A stretch of 64,000 nucleotides of DNA from Microvirga sp. BSC39 (GTDB lineage Bacteria > Pseudomonadota > Alphaproteobacteria > Rhizobiales > Beijerinckiaceae), in assembly GCF_000739015.1 (NCBI RefSeq), contig NZ_JPUG01000064.1, positions 124,001 to 188,000 of the forward strand, given 5' to 3'. The position numbers and the translations under genes were made by a program. The notes below the pieces were generated by a model. That model was given only the letters and a program-made list of their open reading frames with translations. It made no database searches and was not told the DNA's origin. Position 1 is the first letter of the stretch, and the number at the start of each line of letters is the position of its first letter. Below, one piece after another: positions 26,887 through 36,629 of the stretch.

Positions 26887-27999
26887 ATGACAGCCGCATC
26901 CCTCGACACGCTTTTCACCTGGATCCGCACCGAGAGCCCGACCTCCGACCGGGCCGGCGTCAACCTGATGATGGATCTCGTGGTCGCGCAGATGCAGGAC
27001 GCGCCGGTGGCGGTCGAGCGCATTCCGGGCACGGACGGCCTGGGCGACGTGCTGGTGCTGCGGGCCGGTCCCCAGACGGGCGAACCCGGCATCCTGGTCA
27101 TGTCGCATCTCGACACGGTCCACCCCATCGGCACCATCGAGCGCGACCTGCCCATGCGGGTCGAGGGCGACCGGCTCTATGGGCCGGGCATCTACGACAT
27201 GAAGGGCGGCGCCTGGTTCTGCCTGGAGGCCTTCAAGGATGTGGCGCGCCGGGGCACGGCGGCGCGGCCCATCACCTTCCTGGTCACGCCCGACGAGGAA
27301 ATCGGCTCGCCGATCACGCGCCCCATCATCGAGGCGCTCGGCCGCCGCTCGGCCTATGCCCTCGTGACGGAGCCCGCCCGCGACGGCGGCCAGATCGTCA
27401 CCGCCCGCAAAGGGGTGGGGCGCTTCGACGTGCATGTGGAGGGCCGGCCCGCCCATGCGGGCTCGCGCCACAAGGACGGCCGCAATGCCATCTATGAGGC
27501 GGCGCGCCACATCCTCGCCATCGAGGCCATGACGGACTATGCGCGCGGCATCACCACGACGGTGGGCATGGTGTCCGGCGGCACAGCGATGAACACCATT
27601 CCGCAGCATTGCCGCTTTCCGGTGGACCTGCGGGTCGAGACCGTGGCGGACGGAGAGGCCGTGACGCGGGCGATCCTTGGGCTGAAGCCTGCCGACCCGG
27701 ACTTCAAGGTCACCGTGACCGGCGGCATGAACCGGCCGCCTTATGAGCGGACCGAGCCGACGTCAAAACTCTTCGACCACGCCAAGTCGCTTGCGGCCGA
27801 GATCGGCTTCGATCTTGTCTCCGCGCCCCGTGTCGGCGGCGGCTCGGACGGCAACTTCACGGCAGCGCTCGGCATCCCCACCCTCGACGGCCTCGGCATC
27901 GACGGCGACGGCGCCCATACGCTCCAGGAATACGGCCTCGTCTCCTCCATCGCACCGCGCCGGAAGCTCATGACGCGCCTGCTGGAGACCCTGCGCTGA
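26887..27999 (+). CDS. M20-family metallopeptidase (carboxypeptidase G2-like)
   Basis: A 370-residue zinc peptidase. Metal ligands are seen in VMSHLDTVHP (His and Asp), GPGIYDMKGG (bridging Asp), TPDEEIGSP (catalytic and ligand Glu), and the C-terminal DGDGAHTLQEY (His). The dimerization domain begins around RKGVGRFDVHVEGRPAHAGS. Relatives cleave C-terminal glutamate or other acyl-amino acids; the substrate here is not known. It heads an operon: its stop overlaps the proposed CTG start of the GNAT gene. Confidence 0.9.
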   Translation: MTAASLDTLFTWIRTESPTSDRAGVNLMMDLVVAQMQDAPVAVERIPGTDGLGDVLVLRAGPQTGEPGILVMSHLDTVHPIGTIERDLPMRVEGDRLYGPGIYDMKGGAWFCLEAFKDVARRGTAARPITFLVTPDEEIGSPITRPIIEALGRRSAYALVTEPARDGGQIVTARKGVGRFDVHVEGRPAHAGSRHKDGRNAIYEAARHILAIEAMTDYARGITTTVGMVSGGTAMNTIPQHCRFPVDLRVETVADGEAVTRAILGLKPADPDFKVTVTGGMNRPPYERTEPTSKLFDHAKSLAAEIGFDLVSAPRVGGGSDGNFTAALGIPTLDGLGIDGDGAHTLQEYGLVSSIAPRRKLMTRLLETLR

Positions 28000-28460
28000 G
28001 CAGCGTCACGATCAGCGACCTGCGCGACCGGCCGGACTTTACCGACACGGCCGCGGATCGCGTCTGGCGCGCCTTCTGGAAGGACAAGGGGCATCCTTTG
28101 AGTCTGCTGACGGGGCTCGTGCAGGAGAATTTCGGACCGGGTCCCATTCCAACCGCTCTCGTGGCCCATGAGGGCGACTGGTTCATCGGCACCGTCTCGA
28201 TCATCGCCTGTGACGAGGAGACGAGGCCGCATTACACGCCCTGGGTTGCGGCGCTTTGGGTAGAGCCGGAACACCGGCGACAGCGGATCGGCGCGGCGCT
28301 CGTCGACAAGGCTGTCGAGTTCGCCTTCGGAACGGGCGCGAAGCGCGTCTACCTGCTCGCGGGCTCCCACCGGCGCTCCTATTACGCAGGGCTCGGGTGG
28401 TCCGTCATCGAGCAGACCGAGGACGGGATGTTCATTCTGTCCAAGGACAACCATGACTGA
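27996..28460 (+). CDS. GNAT-family N-acetyltransferase, proposed CTG start
   Basis: A 154-residue GNAT protein if read from CTG at 27996. The conserved opening (VTISDLRDRPDFTDTAADRV) lies upstream of the only standard start, a TTG at 28098, and is needed for the first strand and helix of the fold. The acetyl-CoA loop is VEPEHRRQRIGAALVD, and YYAGLGWSVIEQT follows. The CTG overlaps the TGA of the M20 gene as CTGA, and GGAG lies eight bases upstream, like the ordinary ATGA coupling. Overlap with rppH by eight bases at the other end shows one operon. The acceptor substrate is unknown. Confidence 0.72.
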   Translation: MSSVTISDLRDRPDFTDTAADRVWRAFWKDKGHPLSLLTGLVQENFGPGPIPTALVAHEGDWFIGTVSIIACDEETRPHYTPWVAALWVEPEHRRQRIGAALVDKAVEFAFGTGAKRVYLLAGSHRRSYYAGLGWSVIEQTEDGMFILSKDNHD

Positions 28461-28953
28461 GCCTCTCTACCGGCCGAATGTCGGCATCGCCCTCTTCAAC
28501 CGCGAGGGGCGGGTGCTGATCGCGCGGCGCCTGCGCGACGACGGACCCGAGATCGTTCTTCCGGGGCATGAATGGCAGATGCCCCAGGGCGGGGTGGATC
28601 AAGGCGAGGATCTGGTGGCAGCCGCGCGGCGGGAGCTCTGGGAGGAGACGAACGTCACGAGTGCGTCCTATCTCGCGGAGACTGCCGTCTGGGTGGCCTA
28701 TGACTTCCCGCCCTATGACGGGCCGCCGCACCGGCTGTCGCCCTTTCGCGGGCAGCGGCAACGATGGGTCGCGTTCCGCTTCGAGGGCAGCGAGGCCGAG
28801 ATCGAGGTGACGCAGTCCCGCGGCGGCATGGAACCCGAGTTCAGCGAATGGCGCTGGGAGGCGCTGGACCGCCTTGCCGTCCTCGTGGTGCCTTTCAAGC
28901 GCGCTGTCTACGAGCACGTCGCGCGGGAATTCCGGGCGTTCGCTGACGTCTGA
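28453..28953 (+). CDS. rppH: RNA pyrophosphohydrolase RppH (Nudix)
   Basis: RppH removes pyrophosphate from 5'-triphosphate mRNA ends and so starts decay. The 166-residue protein has the opening YRPNVGIALFNREGRVLIAR and the EWQMPQGGVDQGED segment, with Nudix box ARRELWEETNV. The last box position is Asn where Gly is usual. The C-terminal QRWVAFRFEG and EFSEWRWEALD are typical of RppH. The ATG overlaps the end of the GNAT gene. Confidence 0.9.
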   Translation: MTEPLYRPNVGIALFNREGRVLIARRLRDDGPEIVLPGHEWQMPQGGVDQGEDLVAAARRELWEETNVTSASYLAETAVWVAYDFPPYDGPPHRLSPFRGQRQRWVAFRFEGSEAEIEVTQSRGGMEPEFSEWRWEALDRLAVLVVPFKRAVYEHVAREFRAFADV

Positions 28954-28959
28954 AGACGC

Positions 28960-29598
28960 CTACAGCGGCGCCGGCTGCAGCAGCGCCAGGATGCCGTTGA
29001 TGATGAACTGCACGGCAAGTCCCGCCAGGATCACGCCCAATAGACGGCTCAGCACGATGTTGCCGGTCACGCCGAGCCAGCGCGAGACGCGATCGGCCGC
29101 CATGAACACGGCAAAGCAGCTGGCGACCCCGAGGGCGATGAGGGCGATGAGGAAGCCGAGATAGACCGGGTTGCCGTCCGCCCGGCCCGCAAGAAGGATC
29201 GTCGCGGTGATCGCCCCGGGGCCCGCCATGAGCGGAATGGCGAGCGGGAAGGCCGCCACGTTGCGGATATGGTCCTCGGTGATGGCGATGTCGGCCGTGT
29301 GCTGCTTGCGCTCGTTGCGGCGCTCGAACACCATCTCGAAGGCGATCCAGAACAGCAGCAGGCCGCCCGAGATGCGGAAGGCCGGAATGCCGACGCCGAG
29401 GAGGCGCAGCAGCACCTCGCCGCCGAGGCCGAAGAAGGCCAGGATGCCGAAGGCGATCAGGCTCGCCCTCAACGCCACCCGGCGCCGCTCCGACGCGTTC
29501 ATGCCCCGGGTCAGCGACACGAAGATCGGGGCAAGCGCCGGCGGGTCGAGGGTGACGAGCAGCGTGACGAGGGCGGCGGAGATATAGTCGAAGAGCAT
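28960..29598 (-). CDS. MarC-family integral membrane protein
   Basis: A 212-residue protein with six TM helices of the MarC family. It opens with FDYISAALVTLLVTLDPPAL. The pattern PLAIPLMAGPGAITATI and the C-terminal GVTGNIVLSRLLGVILAGLA are characteristic. The family was once tied to multiple antibiotic resistance, but that role has been refuted and its transport substrate is unknown. It is convergent with rppH and divergent from the PP2C-like gene. Confidence 0.9.
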   Translation of the reverse strand: MLFDYISAALVTLLVTLDPPALAPIFVSLTRGMNASERRRVALRASLIAFGILAFFGLGGEVLLRLLGVGIPAFRISGGLLLFWIAFEMVFERRNERKQHTADIAITEDHIRNVAAFPLAIPLMAGPGAITATILLAGRADGNPVYLGFLIALIALGVASCFAVFMAADRVSRWLGVTGNIVLSRLLGVILAGLAVQFIINGILALLQPAPL

Positions 29599-29667
29599 CG
29601 GCTGGACCTTATCGCAAGCTTTGCGTTATGGCGTCCCCGGCGGCGTTTGGCGAGGGGCGGGGCAACG

Positions 29668-30522
29668 ATGTTCACGATTTTGGATCGGATCAGCTGGCCG
29701 GGGCATCCGGACAAGCCCAACGAGGACATCTGCGGCGCTTGCGGAGATTGGGCGTGGGTGATCGACACCTCGATCTTCCCCGGCACGACGCCGGTCGTGC
29801 ACGAGGCCAGCGATGCCGCGTGGCTCGCGGCCTTCGCGGACGAGCGGCTCTCGAACCTTGCGCCGCAGGCGCAGGACGGCGCCGCCCTCCTGCGCCATGT
29901 CATGGAGGAGGCCCGGATCGCCTACCGGGCCGTCGCGCCTGTGGATCGGCATGAGGATTTCGTCGCCTGGCCGCTCGGGGCCATGACCCTGGTGTGCCGC
30001 CGGGGCAGGGTGCTCGATGCCTGGACCTTCGGCGACACCACGGCCTATCTCCACCAGCTCGATGGGGCGGTCCAGGTTCTCGGGGATGCGCCCGGCCTGC
30101 GGGACTTCGAATCCGCCAAGGCCGCCGAGCTGATGCGGCAGGCAGGCTCCCGGCCTACCGCCATTCTCGACGAGCCCGTGTTCCTCGCTTGGCTCGGGGA
30201 GCGCCGCGAGCGCCAGCGCAAAAGCGGCATTCCGGCCGCCCTCCTGAGCCTCAACCCGGACGCCGCCGAAAGGCTGCGGCACGAGACGGCGCCCTGCGCG
30301 GACGGCACGACAATCCTGCTGGCCTCCGACGGCTTCTCGGCCCTGGTCGACCTCTACCGGGCCATGGATGCCGCCGCGCTGATGGAAGCAGCCCTGGCCA
30401 CCGGCCTGGAGCCCTTGGCAAGACTCGCGAGGGAGATCGAGACCGAGCGCGACCCGGACGGGAGGCTCTATCCGCGCTTCAAGCTGAGCGACGACACGAC
30501 GGCGATGTTGCTGAGGGCGTAG
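29668..30522 (+). CDS. PP2C-like protein phosphatase
   Basis: A 284-residue protein with the PP2C core pattern in order: NEDICGACGDWAWVIDTS near the N-terminus (metal-binding Asp), AMTLVCRRGRVLDAWTFGDTTAYL, ILLASDGFSALVDLY, and DDTTAMLLRA at the end (last metal Asp pair). The usual first DG is replaced by the VIDTS segment, so metal coordination may differ from classical PP2C. The start ATG follows a G-rich stretch. The target protein is not known. Confidence 0.78.
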   Translation: MFTILDRISWPGHPDKPNEDICGACGDWAWVIDTSIFPGTTPVVHEASDAAWLAAFADERLSNLAPQAQDGAALLRHVMEEARIAYRAVAPVDRHEDFVAWPLGAMTLVCRRGRVLDAWTFGDTTAYLHQLDGAVQVLGDAPGLRDFESAKAAELMRQAGSRPTAILDEPVFLAWLGERRERQRKSGIPAALLSLNPDAAERLRHETAPCADGTTILLASDGFSALVDLYRAMDAAALMEAALATGLEPLARLAREIETERDPDGRLYPRFKLSDDTTAMLLRA

Positions 30523-30561
30523 CTCAATCCCCCGCGCAATTGGCGCCCCATGACGAGCGGG

Positions 30562-30780
30562 TGTCATCCCCGGCGGCCGTGAGGCCGGGAAGGGGATCCA
30601 TAGCGCTAAGCGTCTGAGTGGATTCCCGTCCCCTCCGCTGCGCTCGCCGGGAATAACACCCTCCAATTTTGACAACCTCTCCGTCATCCCCGAACTTGTT
30701 CCGGGGATCTACGTCTTTGATGCGCTGCGGTTTTCAAGACGTGGATGGCCGGGACGAGCCCGGCCATCACGGAGAGAGTG
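30562..30780. repeat. Cluster of dispersed intergenic palindromes
   Basis: Three palindromic units: GTGTCATCCCCGGCGGCCG...GGGGATCCATA (about 30562-30603), CCGTCATCCCCGAACTTGTT...GGGGATCTACG (about 30682-30714), and GTGGATGGCCGGGACGAGCC...CATCACGG (about 30740-30773). They are related to the units near 3.4, 31.1, 38.9 and 40.1 kb. Confidence 0.7.
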
Positions 30781-30787
30781 AGGGTTT

Positions 30788-30831
30788 GTTCTCATTTTGT
30801 TCTTGACTTTGGTCCTAAGCTGGGCTATAGC
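30788..30831 (+). promoter_or_regulatory. SOS promoter: LexA box GTTC-N7-GTTC with TTGACT-N17-TATAGC
   Basis: GTTCTCATTTTGTTC at 30788-30802 is an exact match to the alphaproteobacterial LexA box GTTC-N7-GTTC. It runs directly into a near-consensus promoter: -35 TTGACT at 30803-30808, 17-bp spacer, -10 TATAGC at 30826-30831. The expected transcription start is near 30838. LexA bound here would block RNA polymerase. No protein gene of clear type follows on the plus strand for more than 2 kb. Confidence 0.8.
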
Positions 30832-30837
30832 TATGGA

Positions 30838-31090
30838 CATCCTCGCCCGACGAGGGGCGCGCTCGCGAGGCGTCGCAGATGCGGGGTGAGGAGCGGTCCT
30901 GCCGCAGGCCTCGCAAGCCTGTGATCGCAGGTGGCCGATCCTGGCACGATCCAGGTCCGCTGAAACAAACCGCGCGTGACGAGCAGTCTGGCTCTCACCT
31001 TCCACACCATACATCGAGCCGGGCTGCACAACGCGCCACCCTCGACTGACCTTCAGGCTCGCAGCTCACGCTGCGGGCCACAAGGCGCTG
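30838..31090 (+). ncRNA. Candidate SOS-induced structured non-coding RNA
   Basis: The transcript expected from the LexA-box promoter has no convincing ORF. A tiny frame at 30833-30889 (18 codons, starts MDILARRGA) begins before the predicted start site. The sequence is rich in hairpins: CCTCG/CGAGG at 30841-30855, CCTGC/GCAGG near 30909, CCTGG/CCAGG near 30944, and CGCAGC/GCTGCG at 31060-31075. The 3' end is not marked by a U-run; the dispersed palindromes from 31110 may end it. It could be a sRNA, a leader whose gene was lost, or a fragment of an element. Confidence 0.45.
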
Positions 31091-31109
31091 GCTCTTTGAC
31101 AACCCACCA

Positions 31110-31292
31110 GCGTCATTCCGGACGGCGCAGCCGATCCGGGATCGTAAGACGAGTAAAGCACCGTCATCCCGGGGTCGCGTGAGCGGAGCCCGGGATCCAT
31201 AACCGCTGACGAGGCAGAACGAAGCGTAACGCTGCCCACCTTTCTCAAAGCGTTGTGTTTATAGATCCCCGCCTGCGCGGGGATGACACCAG
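31110..31292. repeat. Cluster of dispersed intergenic palindromes
   Basis: Units of the same family: CGTCATTCCGGACGGCGCAG...GATCCGGGATC (about 31111-31142), CCGTCATCCCGGGGTCGCGT...CCCGGGATCCATAA (about 31161-31202), and the opposite-facing GATCCCCGCCTGCGCGGGGA (about 31264-31289). They lie just left of the IS256-family element. Confidence 0.7.
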
Positions 31293-31309
31293 GGACGGTC
31301 TGGGATCGT

Positions 31310-32723
31310 GTCCCTTGGGGTGGTGTAACTGACGGCGGGTCACCACGATCACCGGCCAGAGCCGGGATGATCAGATTGCCACGGCAGGCAAGCTGACCAA
31401 GAGATCATCGCTCATCGGCGCCATGGTTTCCAGTGTCAGATAGCGAGCGCGCTGCACCGCCCACTCATCGTTCTGCTCCAGCAGGATCGCGCCGACCAGC
31501 CGCCGGATCGCCGCCTCGTTCGGGAAGATGCCCACCACATCCGTCCGGCGCTTGATCTCGCCGTTGAGCCGCTCGAGCGGGTTGGTCGAATGCAGCTTGG
31601 TCCGGTGCGGAGCCGGAAAGCTCATATAGGCCAGCACATCTGTCTCGGCCTCATCCATCAGGGCTGACAGCTTCGGCAGCTTGGGACGGAGTTGGTCGGC
31701 GACTTGCCGCCACTGCTGCCGGGCGGCTTCCGGCGTATTCTGGGCAAAGGCCGTGGCCATGAAGGCCGACACCACCCGCCGGCCATTCTTGCCGGCGTGC
31801 GCCAGGGCATTCCTCATGAAGTGCACCCGACACCTCTGCCAGGTCGCGCTCAGCCCCTTGGACACGGCGGCCTTGATCCCCTCATGCGCGTCCGAGATCA
31901 CCAGCTTCACGCCGCGCAAGCCCCGCCGGGTGAGCTGGCGCAGAAACGCGGTCCAGAACGGCTCGGCCTCCGATGGGCCGATGTCCAGGCCCAGCACCTC
32001 GCGCCGGCCGTCGCTGTTGACGCCCACCGCCACAATCACCGCCACCGAGACGATGCGCCCGTTCTGGCGCACCTTCACGTAGGTGGCGTCGACCCACAGG
32101 TAGGGCCACTCGCCCTCGATCGGCCGCTCCAGGAAGGCGTTGACCCGCTCGTCGATCTCCTCGCACAAGCGGCTCACCTGGCTCTTGGAGATGCCGGTCA
32201 TGCCCAAAGCCTTGACGAGATCATCGACCGAGCGGGTGGAGATGCCCTGGATGTCGGCCTCCTGGATCACGGCGGTCAGCGCCTTCTCGGCCATGCGGCG
32301 CGGCTCGAGAAAGCCCGGAAAGTAGGAGCCGGTGCGCAGCTTTGGGATGCGCAGTTCGACCGTGCCGGCGCGGGTGTGCCAATCGCGTTCGCGGTAGCCG
32401 TTGCGCTGGGCCAGGCGCTCCGGGCTCTTCTCGCCATAGGCGGCGCCCGCGAGGGCGCCGACCTCCAGCTCCATCAGGCGTTCGGCCGCGAAGCTGATCA
32501 TCTCGCGCAGCAGGTCGGCGTCCGGGGTCTTCTCGACGAGGCTCTTGAGGTCCATCATGGGGTTGGTCATCGGGGGTTCTCTCGGTTGCAGGTGGATGTC
32601 GCAACCCAACCCTAACCGGAAATCGCCGATGACCACCCGCCCAGCGCCCGGCCCGCTACGGCGCGACTGAGGGCGCGCGGGCCAACCGCTGGGCTCCCGT
32701 CGAGCTACACCACGCACTGGGAC
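31310..32723 (-). mobile_element. IS256-family insertion sequence
   Basis: A 1.41-kb element with one transposase on the minus strand. Imperfect terminal inverted repeats are visible: left end GTCCCTTGGGGTGGTGTAACT (31310-31330, read as 5+ motif GTCCC...GTGGTGTA-CT) and right end, complemented, GTCCC...GTGGTGTA-CT (32703-32723); 16 of 21 positions agree. The flanking 8 bases (GGGATCGT and CTATCCCG) are not identical, so no target duplication is seen. It lies between the SOS promoter region and gyrA. Confidence 0.8.
31371..32570 (-). CDS. IS256-family (Mutator-type) transposase
   Basis: A 399-residue DDE transposase of usual IS256-family length, with no frameshift. The catalytic residues lie in [11 protein letters not shown] (first D), [10 protein letters not shown] (second D), and [16 protein letters not shown] (E). 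[12 protein letters not shown] is also characteristic. The start [11 protein letters not shown] at 32570 is placed by family similarity; the longer open frame to 32717 runs into the terminal repeat. The element appears intact and possibly active. Confidence 0.93.
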   Translation of the reverse strand: MTNPMMDLKSLVEKTPDADLLREMISFAAERLMELEVGALAGAAYGEKSPERLAQRNGYRERDWHTRAGTVELRIPKLRTGSYFPGFLEPRRMAEKALTAVIQEADIQGISTRSVDDLVKALGMTGISKSQVSRLCEEIDERVNAFLERPIEGEWPYLWVDATYVKVRQNGRIVSVAVIVAVGVNSDGRREVLGLDIGPSEAEPFWTAFLRQLTRRGLRGVKLVISDAHEGIKAAVSKGLSATWQRCRVHFMRNALAHAGKNGRRVVSAFMATAFAQNTPEAARQQWRQVADQLRPKLPKLSALMDEAETDVLAYMSFPAPHRTKLHSTNPLERLNGEIKRRTDVVGIFPNEAAIRRLVGAILLEQNDEWAVQRARYLTLETMAPMSDDLLVSLPAVAI

Positions 32724-33138
32724 CTATCCCGGTCTCCTCTTCTTCTCTGGCGCTCCATCGGGTGACGTTCCCGTATCGCCTATAGGGTCCGGGCTAAAAG
32801 GCATCGGCGGAGCGAGCGGGCAAAAACTGAGCAACGTCAGCTACTTGCGAAGCCTCCTTGAGCCAGCGCATCATCTTCCGTTCCCTCTTGCGAATGTGCC
32901 ACAGGCGGCAACCCATCCCGACCCTGGTCGGCCTGACAATAAGTTGCTGAAACGTAAACGGATTTTGCCTCTCGCCTTGCCTCTGGAAAACCCGTCAAAA
33001 AGCTTGAAAAACGCCGCGTTCTCCCCCATGTAAGAGCCTGATTTCAATTGGATTCGCGGGCCTGCCGGATGGCTTGACGAAGCGGCACCGATAAGCCGCC
33101 TCTCGCGAAAGGGCAGACCGTTTTAAGAAAGACCAACC
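32724..33138. other. Region upstream of gyrA
   Basis: About 415 bp between the IS256-family element and gyrA, with no gene recognised. It should contain the gyrA promoter, but I cannot name a clear -35/-10 pair. No repeat of the dispersed family is seen. Confidence 0.45.
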
Positions 33139-35907
33139 TTGACCGATCCGAACGATATCCGCTCCGGCGGCCCCGGCGGGGACCAGCCGGCCAGCGACAT
33201 CAAGATGATTTCCATCGTCGACGAGATGAAGCGCTCCTATCTCGATTACGCCATGAGCGTGATCGTGAGCCGCGCTCTGCCCGATGCGCGCGACGGCCTC
33301 AAGCCCGTGCACCGGCGCATCCTCTACTCGATGCACGAGAACGGCTACACGCCCGACAAGAAATACGTGAAGTCCGCCCGTATCGTCGGCGACGTGATGG
33401 GTCAGTACCACCCGCACGGCGACAGTGCGATCTATGACGCCTTGGTGCGCATGGCGCAGGACTTCTCGCTGCGCCTCATGCTCGTGGACGGGCAGGGCAA
33501 CTTCGGCTCCGTGGACGGCGATCCGCCGGCAGCCATGCGCTACACCGAGTCCCGCCTCGCCAAGGCGGCGATGCCGCTCCTCGACGACATCGACAAGGAC
33601 ACGGTCGACTTCACGCCCAACTACGACGAGTCCAAGGACGAGCCGTCGGTGCTGCCGGCGCGCTTCCCGAACCTGCTCGTCAACGGCGCCGGCGGCATCG
33701 CGGTCGGCATGGCCACCAACATGCCTCCCCACAATCTGGGCGAGGTCATCGACGGCTGCCTGGCTTTCATCGACAATCCCGGCATCTCCGCCGAGGAGCT
33801 GATCGAGATCATTCCCGGGCCGGACTTCCCGACCGGCGCCCTGATCCTCGGCCGCTCCGGCGCGCGCTCGGCCTACACCACGGGCCGCGGTTCCGTGATC
33901 ATGCGGGCCAAGTCCGAGATCGAGGAGGTCCGGAAGGACCGTGAGGCGATCATCTTCACCGAGATCCCGTATCAGGTGAACAAGGCCTCGCTGATCGAGA
34001 AGATCGCCGAGCTCGTGCGCGAGAAGAAGATCGAGGGTATTGCGGATCTTCGCGACGAATCCGACCGCGACGGCATGCGCATCGTGGTCGAGATCAAGCG
34101 CGACGCGATGGCCGACGTGGTGCTCAACCAGCTCTACCGCTACACCCCGCTGCAGACGAGCTTCGGCTGCAACATGGTCGCGCTCAACGGCGGCCGTCCC
34201 GAGCTGATGACGCTCAAGGACCTGATCCAGGCCTTCGTCGACTTCCGCGAGGAGGTCGTGTCGCGCCGGACCAAGTTCCTGCTCAACAAGGCCCGCGAGC
34301 GCGCCCACGTGCTGTGCGGCCTGGCTATCGCGGTGGCCAATATCGACGAGGTGATCCGCCTCATCCGCACCGCGCCGGATCCGAACGCCGCCCGCGAGTC
34401 CCTCATGGGCCGCGACTGGCCGGCGCACGATATCGCGCCGCTGATCGCGCTCGTGGACGACCCGCGCCACAAGATCAACGAGGACGGCACGTACCGCCTG
34501 TCGGAGACGCAGGCCCGCGCCATTCTCGACCTGCGCCTGCAGCGCCTCACGGCTCTGGGCCGGGACGAGATCGGCGACGAGCTGTCGAAGCTCGCGGCCG
34601 AGATCTCGGACTACCTCGACATCCTGCGCTCGCGCGAGCGCATCATGGGCATCATCAAGGGCGAGCTCACGGATGTCCGCAACACCTTCGCGAATCCGCG
34701 CAAGACGCAGATCGTGGATTGGGAATCGGACCTCGACGACGAGGACCTGATCGCCCGCGAGGACATGGTCGTGACCGTGTCCCATGCCGGCTACATCAAG
34801 CGCGTGCCGCTCTCGACCTACCGGGCGCAGCGCCGCGGCGGCAAGGGCCGCTCCGCCATGACCACGCGCGACGAGGATTTCGTCACCCGCCTGTTCGTGG
34901 CCAACACCCACACGCCTGTCATCTTCTTCTCCTCCGAAGGACAGGCCTACAAGGAGAAGGTGTGGCGCCTGCCGCTGGCGGCTCCCAACGCCAAGGGCAA
35001 GGCCCTGGTGAACATGCTGCCCATCAAGCAGGGCGAGCGCATCACCACCATCATGCCGCTGCCGGAGGAGGAAGCGTCCTGGGACAAGCTGGACGTGATG
35101 TTCGCCACCTCCCGCGGCACCGTTCGCCGCAACAAGCTGTCCGACTTCGTCCAGGTCAATCGCGGCGGCAAGATCGCCATGAAGCTGGGCGAGGGCGAGC
35201 ATATCGTCGACGTGCAGATCTGCTCGGAGAACGACGACGTGCTGCTCACCACGGCCAAGGGCCAATGCATCCGCTTCCCCGTGACGGATGTGCGCGTGTT
35301 CAAGGGCCGCGATTCCATGGGCGTTCGCGGCATCAACCTTGCCGAGGGAGACGACATCATCTCCATGGCGATCCTGCGCCACGTGGAAGCGACCGGCGAG
35401 GAGCGGGCGGCCTATCTCAAGATGCGCCGCGCGGTCACCGGCGAGCAGATGGGCTCGGATGCCGATGCCTCTGACGAGGCGGAGGAGGCTTCAGCCGAGA
35501 ACGTCTCGCTCTCGCAGGAGCGTTATGCCGAGATGAGCGCGCAGGAGCAGTGCATCCTGACCCTGTCCGAAAAAGGCTACGGCAAGCGCACGCTCTCCTA
35601 CGAGTACCGGATCACCGGACGCGGCGGCAAAGGCATCACGGCCATGGCGGTGAACAGCCGCAACGGCAAGCTGGTGGCCTCGTTCCCCGTCGAGGCTTCG
35701 GACCAGATCATGCTCGTCACCGATGGCGGCCAGCTGATCCGCGTGCCGGTGGAAGGCATCCGCGTCGTCGGCCGCAACTCCCAGGGCGTCACCGTCTTCT
35801 CCACCCGCGACAAGGAGAAGGTGGTCTCGGTGGAGCACATCGAGGGCGAAGACGCCGAGGATGTCGAGGGCATCGACGATGCCGCGACTGAGGGCGGCGA
35901 GGAGTAA
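33139..35907 (+). CDS. gyrA: DNA gyrase subunit A
   Basis: GyrA is the breakage-reunion subunit of gyrase, which introduces negative supercoils. The 922-residue protein has a TTG start. The catalytic Tyr is Y135 in [12 protein letters not shown]. The quinolone-determining region reads [10 protein letters not shown], with S96 and D100 matching E. coli S83 and D87, so no classical resistance mutation is present. The GyrA box QRRGGKGRS opens the C-terminal beta-propeller. An acidic insert in the C-terminal domain ([14 protein letters not shown]) and an acidic tail follow. A strong terminator comes directly after. Confidence 0.97.
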   Translation: MTDPNDIRSGGPGGDQPASDIKMISIVDEMKRSYLDYAMSVIVSRALPDARDGLKPVHRRILYSMHENGYTPDKKYVKSARIVGDVMGQYHPHGDSAIYDALVRMAQDFSLRLMLVDGQGNFGSVDGDPPAAMRYTESRLAKAAMPLLDDIDKDTVDFTPNYDESKDEPSVLPARFPNLLVNGAGGIAVGMATNMPPHNLGEVIDGCLAFIDNPGISAEELIEIIPGPDFPTGALILGRSGARSAYTTGRGSVIMRAKSEIEEVRKDREAIIFTEIPYQVNKASLIEKIAELVREKKIEGIADLRDESDRDGMRIVVEIKRDAMADVVLNQLYRYTPLQTSFGCNMVALNGGRPELMTLKDLIQAFVDFREEVVSRRTKFLLNKARERAHVLCGLAIAVANIDEVIRLIRTAPDPNAARESLMGRDWPAHDIAPLIALVDDPRHKINEDGTYRLSETQARAILDLRLQRLTALGRDEIGDELSKLAAEISDYLDILRSRERIMGIIKGELTDVRNTFANPRKTQIVDWESDLDDEDLIAREDMVVTVSHAGYIKRVPLSTYRAQRRGGKGRSAMTTRDEDFVTRLFVANTHTPVIFFSSEGQAYKEKVWRLPLAAPNAKGKALVNMLPIKQGERITTIMPLPEEEASWDKLDVMFATSRGTVRRNKLSDFVQVNRGGKIAMKLGEGEHIVDVQICSENDDVLLTTAKGQCIRFPVTDVRVFKGRDSMGVRGINLAEGDDIISMAILRHVEATGEERAAYLKMRRAVTGEQMGSDADASDEAEEASAENVSLSQERYAEMSAQEQCILTLSEKGYGKRTLSYEYRITGRGGKGITAMAVNSRNGKLVASFPVEASDQIMLVTDGGQLIRVPVEGIRVVGRNSQGVTVFSTRDKEKVVSVEHIEGEDAEDVEGIDDAATEGGEE

Positions 35908-35934
35908 GGGATTTATCCAACGTATCAAACGGAG

Positions 35935-35962
35935 AGGGCGCTATTTGGCGCCCTTTCTTTTT
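35935..35962 (+). terminator. Terminator of gyrA
   Basis: AGGGCGC / GCGCCCT stem with a 6-base loop followed by TTCTTTTT, 27 bases after the gyrA stop. The convergent gene's stop codon lies at its 3' edge. Confidence 0.88.
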
Positions 35963-36551
35963 ATCGCTTTTCGAGAACGCGCTCGTAGTCCGCCGCTAAG
36001 TCCTGTGCCATCCGGCGCGCACCTGCGCCGGGATCCGCCGTAACCCGGATTTTAACGAACATGCCTTTGTGGAGGGTGACAAAGATGTAGGAGTCACGCT
36101 CCGTCCCGCGTTGCGTGATTTTCATGTACGCCATGGCGAAGGAGCCCGATGTGGAGCTATCGAGAAGCTCGGCATTCTGGTAGGCGCCGCTTTTCAAGGC
36201 GCTGCCGACATCGCTGATCGCGATATCCAATTCTCGTTTAGCCTGTGGCAGCGCGGGCCCGGTCGGCAGCTTGAGCTGCTTGTCATAAACATAGATGTCG
36301 GCCCAGGCGCCACTGGGGGCCAGATAGGTCACGCTGAAGCCTAGGCCTGGCGTGTTGTAGTCCACCTTCGACTGGTGGGTGAAGTTGCCGAGAGTCTTGG
36401 GAAAGGGGAAGCCCTCGATCTCCGCCACTGAAATGGCAGGGGCGATTGCGCTACGGACGGGTTGCGCTTGGGCCGGAAGAACCGCTGCTACAAGCAAAGC
36501 AGTGATAATGCATCCGCCGAGGACGACAGACATACGCAGAGACTTCAGCAT
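35961..36551 (-). CDS. Secreted hypothetical protein
   Basis: A 196-residue protein with an N-terminal signal (MLKSLRMSVVLGGCIITALL, cleavage near AQA-QPV). The mature part has one compact domain with alternating strands, including DYNTPGLGFSVTYLAPSGAW and then ADIYVYDKQ. The C-terminal half includes FVTLHKGMFVKIRVTADPGA. No family is recognised. It probably acts in the periplasm. It is convergent with gyrA and shares its terminator area. Confidence 0.7.
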   Translation of the reverse strand: MLKSLRMSVVLGGCIITALLVAAVLPAQAQPVRSAIAPAISVAEIEGFPFPKTLGNFTHQSKVDYNTPGLGFSVTYLAPSGAWADIYVYDKQLKLPTGPALPQAKRELDIAISDVGSALKSGAYQNAELLDSSTSGSFAMAYMKITQRGTERDSYIFVTLHKGMFVKIRVTADPGAGARRMAQDLAADYERVLEKR

Positions 36552-36629
36552 TGCAGCTCCCCTGTTTGTAACTAAGTTATAGGGGATAGAGCGCGCTGGC
36601 GAGTCTCGCTGAGACTCTCCTTAGAAGCT

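Noticed and set aside
30833..30889. 18-codon frame behind the LexA box as a gene
   Set aside because: Its ATG overlaps the -10 region and lies before the expected transcription start, and it has no ribosome binding site.
32995..35382. Long minus-strand open frame across gyrA
   Set aside because: It is antisense to the intact gyrA and has no domain character or ribosome binding site.
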